From: Desulfocapsa sulfexigens
GTDB lineage: Bacteria > Desulfobacterota > Desulfobulbia > Desulfobulbales > Desulfocapsaceae
Direction of reading: 5' to 3'
Length of the DNA stretch: 9,493 nt
Assembly (NCBI GenBank): GCA_015661935.1
Contig: DQVD01000078.1
Coordinates: 1 to 9,493, forward strand
The position numbers were made by a program, and so were the translations under genes. The notes under the pieces were generated by a model. The model saw only the letters and a program-made list of their open reading frames with translations. It was not told the origin of the DNA and made no database searches. Shown piece by piece: positions 1 to 7,071 of the stretch. Every line of letters starts with the position of its first letter. Within the stretch, counting starts at the first letter, position 1.

Positions 1-55
1 AACCCCGGACCTCATGACTGCCAGTCATGCGCTCTCCCAGCTGAGCTATAGCCCC
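1..55 (-). tRNA. tRNA-Ala (anticodon GGC), 3' part cut off by the window edge
   Basis: Read on the - strand, the sequence starts GGGGCTA (5' acceptor strand), TA, then a D arm GCTC...GAGC. The anticodon arm follows, with stem CATGA/TCATG and loop CTGGCAG, which places anticodon GGC and so decodes the alanine codon GCC. The variable region and the first T-arm bases CGGGGTT follow, and then the window ends. The T loop, 3' acceptor strand and any CCA lie outside. The 5' end is set at 55 by the 7-base acceptor strand followed by T8-A9 and the D stem. It is divergent from mreB and has its own promoter-like sequence upstream. Confidence 0.95.
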
Positions 56-87
56 CTATATTTCAATATATAAAATTATGTCGTAAT

Positions 88-116
88 TCTTTACCAATCT
101 TTTTTTGACGTGTCAA
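88..116 (-). promoter_or_regulatory. Candidate sigma-70 promoter for the tRNA-Ala gene
   Basis: On the - strand a perfect -35 hexamer TTGACA (116-111) is followed by a 17-bp spacer and a partial -10, TAAAGA (93-88). This puts the transcription start near position 80, about 25 nt upstream of the tRNA 5' end, a plausible leader for RNase P. The -35 lies within a small dyad TTGAC-GT-GTCAA (105-116). The -10 match is weak, so the call rests mainly on the -35, the spacing and the orientation. Confidence 0.45.
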
Positions 117-264
117 TCATTTTCAATGAATTCTTTACTGGGAATTGCCCATATTTCTTGAAAACAGCAAAGAGTTTTGGTAGACTTCAAAGCTTAGTAT
201 GTTAATGGTATTGAGAGCTTTTGCTCGTCACTGTTTCCATGTCGTGTTTGTCAACTTTTGTGCG

Positions 265-295
265 CCGGAATCTCCGGTTCTTTTGTTTATATAAT
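265..295 (+). promoter_or_regulatory. Candidate mreB promoter: consensus -10 with a dyad over the -35 region
   Basis: A perfect TATAAT at 290-295 lies 44 bases upstream of the mreB start codon. No good -35 hexamer sits 16-18 bp upstream. That place is instead taken by a perfect dyad CCGGA-ATC-TCCGG (265-277). Inference: either an activator-dependent promoter with the dyad as a binding site, or a fortuitous -10 in AT-rich DNA. The rest of 56-339 is AT-rich intergenic DNA in which I see no gene. Confidence 0.35.
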
Positions 296-327
296 CTTTT
301 TAAAACACCTAAAGAGTTTTGCTATAA

Positions 328-1377
<1,050 letters not shown>

Positions 1378-1606
1378 GGAAGGGTGTTGAAAAGTGTTTC
1401 AGGATTTCCAAGATTAAATTTTTTAACTGCATATTTTCCAACAGTTACAGATATTGGTCTGATTCAGACAAAAAATGGCAACAACCGAAAACTTGTTTAA
1501 CGTATTGATGTTACAAACAAAGCTTGAAAATCGACAGTAACAGTAGGATTTGTATCGTAATTGTTGTTATTGGTCAGGAAAAGACCAGTCGTTTCAACGC
1601 CCTTTA
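1378..1606. other. Non-coding spacer after mreB
   Basis: This is the first part of the unusually long mreB-mreC interval. I see no credible ORF. Two small hairpins are present: GTCTG-ATT-CAGAC, followed by an A-run rather than a T-run, and TGGTC-AGGAAAA-GACCA around 1571-1587. Neither has the T-tract of an intrinsic terminator for + strand transcription. The origin of this spacer is unknown. It could be a degraded insertion or an ancestral long intergenic region. Confidence 0.6.
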
Positions 1607-1762
1607 AGGAACGTGCACGAAATAAACTGAACAAATTAATGCCCTTTTTTCCGTCTTCTGTGTTGCTCGTTGGTCACATAACCCTTTATGTTCCCGCCTC
1701 GCGCCTTGAATACGAAAAAAATGCCAATAAATTTTTCTTCAGTTTATTTCGTTCTCGTTCCT
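1607..1762. repeat. 156-bp foldback element with 29-bp terminal inverted repeats (MITE/REP-like)
   Basis: The left end 1607-1635 and the right end 1734-1762 are inverted copies matching at 26 of 29 positions: AGGAACG, then 15 identical bases ACGAAATAAACTGAA, then AAA. Pairing continues inward, imperfectly, through AAATT...TTTTTT..CGT..TTC to about 1658 and 1707. The centre holds a small hairpin ACATAA-CCCT-TTATGT. The whole element can therefore fold into one long hairpin. TAAGGAA occurs at both borders but overlaps the inverted repeat on the left side, so a target duplication cannot be claimed. A nominal ORF at 1561-1764 spans the element, uses a TTG start and resembles no protein, so I treat it as spurious. 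Length, structure and lack of coding capacity suit a non-autonomous mobile repeat. Its copy number elsewhere cannot be seen here. Confidence 0.75.
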
Positions 1763-1829
1763 AAGGAATAAGTGTTCAGTCATGTCATATTTGTGGGTGC
1801 CAGTGTCCATGGAAGGGGAATTTTGTATG

Positions 1830-2451
1830 TTAGGTACATATGTCGTATGGATAAGAAGCTGGTAGAAAAAATATTGAGACTGAGGTGCTCTGGCGATTCA
1901 TGGAAAGCCAGGGAAATACTGAGCGGTAGAATTGGTCAGCAGGAATACGACCCAGAGCTTTACAGGTTATACGGAGAAGTTTTATTAGAGCTTGGGGATA
2001 CGTATGCAGCAGGAAAATTTTTATTTCTTGGTGGATCGGAACAATTAAAGCATAAGGAGGCAATTTCGATTTTCCTCAATAGGAACAAGAATCATGATGC
2101 CTATGGTTTTTTTGCTCTAATGCCAAAAAAGTTTGTTAAATCCGATCCAGCGCGTTATCCTGAGTCTGTAAGTAACTATATAAATGAAAGCGGGTTTAAA
2201 AAGAAAGACCTGTATAGAATACAATCGAGGTTTTCTGACGAAGCAGTAAGTCTAACTATCCATGAAGAAATATTTTTTTCATCTGCAGCAGGTTTAATGA
2301 TTATTGCGATAATAATCGGTTTGTGGGTCATCATATCTACTGCGTACGGATGGATAGTCGAATAAGACCTAACAATCGCGTTAACTCGGACTTGGCCAAA
2401 GCGCCGCTCCCTATCGGTCGCTATGCTTTTGCCAGCCGGTTACGCGGGTCG
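1830..2451 (+). mobile_element. Solitary integron gene cassette (622 bp: ORF plus attC) between mreB and mreC
   Basis: The left boundary is a core site GTTAGGT (1829-1835, fits GTTRRRY) and the right boundary is core site GTTGGAC (2451-2457). Integron integrases cut between G and TT, which gives cassette limits 1830-2451. Circularised, the cassette's simple site would be G plus TTAGGT, the exact reverse complement of the inverse core ACCTAAC at 2367-2373. That internal agreement is hard to obtain by chance. The ORF begins 17 bases after the left boundary and stops one base before attC, leaving almost no non-coding DNA, as is typical of cassettes. It has the same orientation as the mre genes and so could be expressed from mreB transcription. 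No integrase gene, attI or second attC is visible, which points to capture at a secondary site. Joining 1829 to 2452 gives the predicted empty site tatGTTGGAC. Confidence 0.82.
1847..2365 (+). CDS. Cassette-encoded protein of unknown function with a C-terminal membrane anchor
   Basis: 172 residues from the ATG at 1847. The reading frame stays open upstream to 1772, but the cassette boundary at 1829/1830 rules out that longer form as the ancestral protein; a weak TAGGT lies upstream of the ATG. The N-terminal part is helical, with a tetratricopeptide-like rhythm: VEKILRLRCSGDSWKAREIL, then DPELYRLYGEVLLELGD, then AAGKFLFLGG. From memory this resembles small DUF6584-type proteins (WKAR..L...R, Y...LLELGD...AGKFLFL), but I could not test it. 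A basic middle region (KKFVKSDPARYPESV) follows. A hydrophobic segment AAGLMIIAIIIGLWVIISTA near residues 145-165 predicts a single C-terminal transmembrane helix with a very short tail. There is no signal peptide and no catalytic motif I recognise. The ORF is more AT-rich than the attC that follows. Function unknown. Confidence 0.8.
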   Translation: MDKKLVEKILRLRCSGDSWKAREILSGRIGQQEYDPELYRLYGEVLLELGDTYAAGKFLFLGGSEQLKHKEAISIFLNRNKNHDAYGFFALMPKKFVKSDPARYPESVSNYINESGFKKKDLYRIQSRFSDEAVSLTIHEEIFFSSAAGLMIIAIIIGLWVIISTAYGWIVE

Positions 2452-2457
2452 TTGGAC
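2367..2457 (+). other. attC recombination site of the integron cassette
   Basis: The 91-bp imperfect palindrome runs from inverse core ACCTAAC (2367-2373, fits RYYYAAC) to core GTTGGAC (2451-2457, fits GTTRRRY). The arms pair block by block. CGCG, TAAC, CGG, CT and GGC on the left arm (about 2377-2395) match the reverse complement of 2431-2446 in the same order, with single extra bases (T, T, A, T) on the left arm only. AAAGC (2398-2402) then pairs with GCTTT (2425-2429) below a loop of about 22 bases. One-sided unpaired bases in the stem are the feature by which integron integrases choose the strand of a folded attC. Size and layout resemble the Vibrio-repeat class of attC sites. In an mre transcript the same sequence would form an RNA hairpin upstream of mreC. 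Confidence 0.85.
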
Positions 2458-2591
2458 GGATTCTCGCGTTCAAGCCCATTCCCTTACGTATTGTCTGTCT
2501 TTCTGTTTGTTTGTAACTATTCGGAGTGGAGCTGGTTTGTGCTAAAACCCCTATATTTACGGTTGATTCGGTGATTAATGAGAGTGAAAGA

Positions 2592-3479
2592 GTGAGAAAG
2601 AAAAATACTGGCAGAAGGAAGAGGACCAGTTTCCGGTTTACCCGTCTCTTTCTTCTTCTATCGCTCTTTGTCGGTCTCCTTTTGCTCTTGTTAGGATCTG
2701 TAGCCGGTGGCAGATTTGGAATTTCGCATCAATTGACCTTGGAGGCTCTGGGGCCTATCCAGGGTATTTTTACCAAAATTTCTCTCAGCACCATTCGTTT
2801 CAAGAACCAGTATGTTAATCTCTGGAATTTGCAGGAAGAAAACGATCAGTTGCGCAAGGAACTTGATACCTACCATGCGATGCTTGATGAATATCGTTCG
2901 GCATATTCCAGGAACCGATTTCTTGAAACTGAGCTTGCCTTTAAACATCGGGAGAGTTTTCCATCTCTTATGGCAAGAGTGGTGGGTAAGGATCCGTCTT
3001 TCTGGTTTCAGACTTTGATTGTTGATCGTGGTGAGAATGATGGTGTTGTTACAGGGATGGTTGCGCGAAATTCCCGTGGAGTTGTGGGGCAGGTGGTGCA
3101 GGTATCTGATAATTATTCGAAAATATTGCTTGCTAACGCACCATCTAGTGCCATTGATGCCATTGTTCAGAAAAGCCGGGTACGTGGAATTCTAAAAGGT
3201 GCGGGAGAGCAGGGTTATATTCTTCAGTATGTTTTAAAGAACGGAGATGTTGAGGAAGGGGATCGCATTGTTACTGCAGGTATTGGAGGGGTTTTCCCGC
3301 CAGGAATCACCCTGGGAACTGTTTCCAAAGTGTATTCAAAGCGGCGCGGGATGTTTCTGGAAATTGAAGTAAAACCCGCAGTTGATTTTGCGCGTCTGGA
3401 ATTTCTTCATATCAATCTTTCGGAGGAACAGTTGGAAATCGATAAGTTCAGTCGATCTGTTTCTTCTCCTGGAGAGTAG
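2592..3479 (+). CDS. mreC: Rod shape-determining protein MreC
   Basis: Bitopic inner-membrane protein whose periplasmic part links MreB and MreD to PBP2 and activates wall elongation. From the GTG at 2592 it has 295 residues. There is a short, strongly basic cytoplasmic start (RKKNTGRRKR), a transmembrane helix near residues 19-38 (LFLLLSLFVGLLLLLLGSV), a coiled-coil segment near 75-115 (LQEENDQLRKELDTYHAML), and the paired beta-barrel MreC domain with VVGKDPSFWFQTLIVDRGENDGV and GIGGVFPPGITLGTV. The frame is open up to a GTG at 2526, with another GTG at 2571. I prefer 2592 because a purine-rich GAGAGTGAAAGA precedes it and it gives a normal short cytoplasmic tail, but the start is uncertain. 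The upstream part 2458-2591 has no clear promoter. TTGTCT (2491-2496) with TAACTA 17 bp on is only weak. The mreD start lies 2 bases after the stop. Confidence 0.95.
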   Translation: MRKKNTGRRKRTSFRFTRLFLLLSLFVGLLLLLLGSVAGGRFGISHQLTLEALGPIQGIFTKISLSTIRFKNQYVNLWNLQEENDQLRKELDTYHAMLDEYRSAYSRNRFLETELAFKHRESFPSLMARVVGKDPSFWFQTLIVDRGENDGVVTGMVARNSRGVVGQVVQVSDNYSKILLANAPSSAIDAIVQKSRVRGILKGAGEQGYILQYVLKNGDVEEGDRIVTAGIGGVFPPGITLGTVSKVYSKRRGMFLEIEVKPAVDFARLEFLHINLSEEQLEIDKFSRSVSSPGE

Positions 3480-3481
3480 GT

Positions 3482-4015
3482 ATGGTAACACTCTGTTTTC
3501 TTTTTCTCGGTTTTATTCTCATAGCGATTCAGACAACTGTATTTCATTATTTTCCTCATTGGCTCGGGCGTCCTGATCTGGCATTTATTTTATTGGTTTT
3601 TTCGGCTTACAAGTTTAGCTGGCTTCCCGGTCTGCTTCTTGCCTTCCTCCTTGGCTGGCTTATGGATGTGAGTTCGGGGGTTTTTCCGGGTACCTATCCT
3701 TTGCTTGGTTTGCTTATTTTTTCAATTGTGAAATTTCTCAGTCAAAACAGTCCTGTAAAGGAAACTGCTTTTCAGATCCCGCTGGTCGGAGTGAGCTATT
3801 TTATTGTGCAGTGCATCTTTTATCTCTTTTTCTCTTTAACACAACCAGACACTCTTCCACCCTGGTCCTGGGCGCGGGTGGTACAGGAGACTCTTATTCT
3901 TCTTGTGGCCTCCATTCCATGTTTTATTTTTTTTAGCTGGGTGCATGAAAAAATTATGATGCGACGCAAGGCCTCAAAAAGTTTGAGACGAAGCGGCGGA
4001 AATCGGTTTCGGTGA
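3482..4015 (+). CDS. mreD: Rod shape-determining membrane protein MreD
   Basis: 177 residues, very hydrophobic, with about five to six membrane helices separated by short loops. MreD proteins are usually 160-180 residues and form a complex with MreC in the inner membrane. Recognisable elements are the N-terminal helix leading into QTTVFHYFPHWLGRPDLAFILLVF and the conserved-looking GLLLAFLLGWLMDVSSGVFPG, in which the GxxxD-S-G pattern is typical of MreD. The C-terminus is basic (RRKASKSLRRSGGNRFR) and should be cytoplasmic. The ATG at 3482 is 2 bases after the mreC stop, with GGAGAG inside the end of mreC acting as ribosome binding site, so translation is probably coupled. Assignment rests on hydropathy, size and position as well as on these motifs. 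Confidence 0.93.
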   Translation: MVTLCFLFLGFILIAIQTTVFHYFPHWLGRPDLAFILLVFSAYKFSWLPGLLLAFLLGWLMDVSSGVFPGTYPLLGLLIFSIVKFLSQNSPVKETAFQIPLVGVSYFIVQCIFYLFFSLTQPDTLPPWSWARVVQETLILLVASIPCFIFFSWVHEKIMMRRKASKSLRRSGGNRFR

Positions 4016-4025
4016 GTTTGAATAA

Positions 4026-5927
4026 ATGAAGTGGTCAGGATATAAAGATCTTACAGAGATAACCGAGCATAACGATGCTGAACTTGATTCGTTAAAAAGA
4101 CGAATATTTTTTGCAGGCCTTGTTATTCTCTTTTTTGCAGCCATTATTGTCGGACGGCTATGGTTTCTTCAGATCCATAAAGGTGATGAATACAGAAATC
4201 GGGCAGAGAATAATCGGGTACGAATGCGTGAGGTTGCAGCACCGCGCGGAAGTATTAAAGATAAAATGGGCAGGGAGATGGTGACTAACCGACCATCTTT
4301 CAATGTGGTTCTTGTTCGTGAAGATTCAAGCAATGTTGACGAATTGCTGAAAAAGTTAGCTACTGCACTTGATCTTGATATTTCAGATCTTTGGGAGCGA
4401 TTAAGAGATGCCAGTAATAAGCCCAAACATATCCCGGTCAGGCTGATGGAAGATGTTGACTGGGAAACCCTTGCATACGTTGAAAATCATAATCAGGAGT
4501 TCCCTGGAATTCGCATTGAGACCATTCCTTCCCGTGTGTATCATTATGGTAACCTTGCAGCACATGTCATCGGATATCTGGGTGAGATTAGTAAAAAGGA
4601 ACTTGCCGCAAGGGACACTGAGATCTATACCGGTGGTGATTTAATCGGAAAAATGGGTCTTGAACGTTTACGTGAAGCTGATCTGCGTGGAGAAAAAGGG
4701 AGTAGCTTTTCGGAAGTAAACGCCAGAGGTTTTGAACAGCAGATTTTAAAAAATGTTGAACCACTTCCTGGCAATGATATCCAGTTAACGCTTGATGCCG
4801 AGCTTCAGAAAGTAGCTGAAGATCTGATGACTGCCGGGGACAAAGCGGGTGCTGTTGTTGCCATGGAAGTAAAAACAGGCCGAATGCTTGTGCTTGCTTC
4901 TACTCCCGTACTTCCCATTGATCAGTTTGTAGGTGGTATTTCCCATAAAAACTGGGATGCTTTGCTCGATAATCCCAAAAACCCTCTCATCAACAAGGTG
5001 GTACAGGCCATGTATCCTCCGGGGTCCGTCTATAAGATGGTGACGGCCATGGCAGGGCTTGTCGCCGATGTAATTGATAAAGATACGGTTTTATATTGTC
5101 CGGGACATTTTTATTTTGGGAAAAGACGTTACCACTGCTGGAAACGCGGTGGGCATGGAGCAGTGAATTTGAAACGGGCAATTTCAGAATCCTGTGATGT
5201 CTATTTCTATCAGGTTGGTTTGCGGGTAGGGATTGACAGGCTTGCTGAAATGGCCCATAAATTTGGGCTTGGGCATAAATCCGGCATTGAAATGGAACAT
5301 GAGAAAAGTGGCCTTATTCCCACAAAAGAGTGGAAGAAAAAGAAATATAAAAAGAAGTGGCAGGAGGGAGAGACCCTTTCCGTTGCAATCGGGCAGGGTT
5401 TTAATCTTGTAACGCCCATTCAGGTATGTTTGATGACGGCAACTATTGCCAATGGCGGGAAACAGTACCTCCCGCAACTTATAGAGAAAGTAACAGATCC
5501 TGACGGGAAGGTTCTCTCTCGGTTTGAACCGGTGGTGCTTGATGAGTTAAAGGGTGAAAAGAGATTCCTGCCGCTCATTCGAACGGGTATGGAAGAGGTT
5601 ATTCAGGGGCGGCGCGGGACTGCCAGAAAAGTACGGATTAAAGGCTTGACCATTGGTGGTAAAACCGGCACAGCACAGGTTGTACGTTTGAAGCAATACA
5701 AACATTTAAAAGAAGAAGATATCCCTTATAAGTATCGTGATCATGCCTGGTTCACCTGTTATGCTCCGGCGGATGATCCCGAGATTGCTGTAACTGTTCT
5801 TGTCGAGCATGGTTTGCATGGCGGCTCCAGTGCAGGTCCTGTTGCCCGTGCAATACTGGAGAGTTATTTTGGTGAACGCTTGCAGCTGGCTGCAGAAGCA
5901 GAAGCAAAGACAAAAAAGGAAGAGTAG
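4026..5927 (+). CDS. mrdA: Penicillin-binding protein 2, elongasome D,D-transpeptidase
   Basis: Class B penicillin-binding protein that cross-links peptidoglycan during lateral growth, working with RodA. Its 633 residues match the family length (E. coli PBP2 is also 633). A cytoplasmic N-terminus is followed by a single membrane anchor near residues 27-46 (FFAGLVILFFAAIIVGRLWF), then the pedestal/dimerisation domain starting with RNRAENNRVRMREVAAPRGSI. The transpeptidase domain carries all three active-site motifs: SxxK as S334-V-Y-K337, SxN-type as S389-C-D391, and KTGT at K546-T549. It ends in a charged, Lys/Glu-rich tail. The ATG at 4026 is 10 bases after the mreD stop. No strong Shine-Dalgarno is visible, so initiation may depend on coupling to mreD. 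rodA follows after 8 bases, the usual pairing for this enzyme and its glycosyltransferase. Confidence 0.98.
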   Translation: MKWSGYKDLTEITEHNDAELDSLKRRIFFAGLVILFFAAIIVGRLWFLQIHKGDEYRNRAENNRVRMREVAAPRGSIKDKMGREMVTNRPSFNVVLVREDSSNVDELLKKLATALDLDISDLWERLRDASNKPKHIPVRLMEDVDWETLAYVENHNQEFPGIRIETIPSRVYHYGNLAAHVIGYLGEISKKELAARDTEIYTGGDLIGKMGLERLREADLRGEKGSSFSEVNARGFEQQILKNVEPLPGNDIQLTLDAELQKVAEDLMTAGDKAGAVVAMEVKTGRMLVLASTPVLPIDQFVGGISHKNWDALLDNPKNPLINKVVQAMYPPGSVYKMVTAMAGLVADVIDKDTVLYCPGHFYFGKRRYHCWKRGGHGAVNLKRAISESCDVYFYQVGLRVGIDRLAEMAHKFGLGHKSGIEMEHEKSGLIPTKEWKKKKYKKKWQEGETLSVAIGQGFNLVTPIQVCLMTATIANGGKQYLPQLIEKVTDPDGKVLSRFEPVVLDELKGEKRFLPLIRTGMEEVIQGRRGTARKVRIKGLTIGGKTGTAQVVRLKQYKHLKEEDIPYKYRDHAWFTCYAPADDPEIAVTVLVEHGLHGGSSAGPVARAILESYFGERLQLAAEAEAKTKKEE

Positions 5928-5935
5928 AGAAAGCA

Positions 5936-7066
5936 ATGCTTCGTATAGATAGAAGATATTTTCATAATTTTGACTGGATTCTTCTGGCCCTGTTGGTGGG
6001 GATCAGTGGAATGGCACTGGCGAATCTTTATAGTGCCTCGTATCCACCTTCTCCCTGGGGAATACCACCGTATATTAAACAGTGCTATCTGTTTCTTTTG
6101 GGTTTATTGGGGATTTTGTTTATCCTTTGTTTTGACTATAAGGAGCTTCATTTCTGGAATTACCCCTTTTATATTTTTATTATTTTGTTACTTCTTTTTG
6201 TTCTTTTTGCAGGAAATACAGCCGGTGGAGCGCAGCGCTGGATTAACCTGGGACTTTTTAAATTGCAGCCCTCCGAACTTGCCAAGTTGTCACTGGTGGT
6301 GACTTTAGCCAGCTATTATTCCCGTAAAGAACAACCTGAGGGCTATGGTCTTAAGGGTATGGTTGGCCCTGTTCTTCTTACTGGCTTACCGTTTGTTTTG
6401 ATTCTGAAGCAGCCGGATCTCGGCACGGCATTGATGCTTGGTATCATTTTTGTGTCGATGACTGTTTTTGCAAAAGTCCGCTGGCAGACCTATGTTTGCG
6501 GGATTGTATTTGGCAGTGCTGCTGGTGTGTTTGCCTGGTTTTATCTTTTAAAAGCGTATCAAAAACGTAGAATTGAAACACTTTTAAATCCTGGAAAAGA
6601 TCCCATGGGACAAGGGTACCAAATTCTTCAATCCAAGATCGCTGTTGGTAGTGGAGGGGTAAGCGGTAAGGGCTTTCAGGAGGGGACGCAGGGACATCTG
6701 CATTTTTTACCTGAACGACATACCGATTTTGCCTTTGCAGTCTGGGGTGAAGAGTGGGGATTTGCAGGAAGCCTCTTTTTTCTCACTGCCTATTTGGGTA
6801 TGCTTATTTGGGGATTATATGTTGCCATGACTGCCCGGGATCGCTTTGGCGTGTTTCTCTCTTTTGGTGTGGTAATGCTGATTTTCTGGCAGGCTGTGAT
6901 TAATCTTCTTATGATACTCGGGCTTTTGCCGGTGGTTGGGATTCCATTGCCGTTGGTGAGTTATGGCGGATCTTCACTGCTTACTACATTGCTGGGACTG
7001 GGGATATTGATGAACGTCAGGATGCGCCGTTTTCAGATAGGACAAAACAAAGAAAAAATGAAATAA
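5936..7066 (+). CDS. rodA: Peptidoglycan glycosyltransferase RodA (SEDS family)
   Basis: Polytopic inner-membrane enzyme that polymerises lipid II into glycan strands for lateral wall growth, paired with PBP2. 376 residues with about ten membrane helices, matching family length. SEDS signatures visible are GAQRWINLGLFKLQPSELAKLS, LKQPDLGTALM, and FLPERHTDFAFAVWGEEWGF with D264 corresponding to the catalytic aspartate loop (D262 in E. coli RodA by this alignment). Near the C-terminus is GIPLPLVSYGGSSLLTTLLGLGILMNV, the family hallmark. The ATG at 5936 is preceded by GAGAAAG overlapping the mrdA stop region. It is the last gene of the elongation cluster. Its stop is 5 bases from the stop of the convergent gene, and there is no room for a terminator between them. 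Confidence 0.98.
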   Translation: MLRIDRRYFHNFDWILLALLVGISGMALANLYSASYPPSPWGIPPYIKQCYLFLLGLLGILFILCFDYKELHFWNYPFYIFIILLLLFVLFAGNTAGGAQRWINLGLFKLQPSELAKLSLVVTLASYYSRKEQPEGYGLKGMVGPVLLTGLPFVLILKQPDLGTALMLGIIFVSMTVFAKVRWQTYVCGIVFGSAAGVFAWFYLLKAYQKRRIETLLNPGKDPMGQGYQILQSKIAVGSGGVSGKGFQEGTQGHLHFLPERHTDFAFAVWGEEWGFAGSLFFLTAYLGMLIWGLYVAMTARDRFGVFLSFGVVMLIFWQAVINLLMILGLLPVVGIPLPLVSYGGSSLLTTLLGLGILMNVRMRRFQIGQNKEKMK

Positions 7067-7071
7067 TCCTG

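Noticed and set aside
1495..1516. GTTTAAC and GTTACAA as a second, upstream integron core or attC
   Set aside because: GTTTAAC fits the inverse core formally, but no matching palindromic arm or GTTRRRY partner at attC distance is found, so no second cassette is supported.
1561..1764. 67-codon + strand ORF over the foldback element
   Set aside because: It starts with TTG without a ribosome binding site, spans both arms of the inverted repeat and has no protein-like conservation pattern. It is best explained as chance reading through the repeat.
1797..1808. 12-base repeat GTGCCAGTGTCC, found again at 9444-9455
   Set aside because: A 12-base match is expected by chance in a window of this size. 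The flanks differ beyond a short TTTGT upstream, so it is not evidence of a shared element.
1772..1846. N-terminal extension of the cassette ORF by 25 codons
   Set aside because: It crosses the cassette boundary at 1829/1830, so those codons belong to the insertion target and not to the cassette gene. The ATG at 1847 is the better start.
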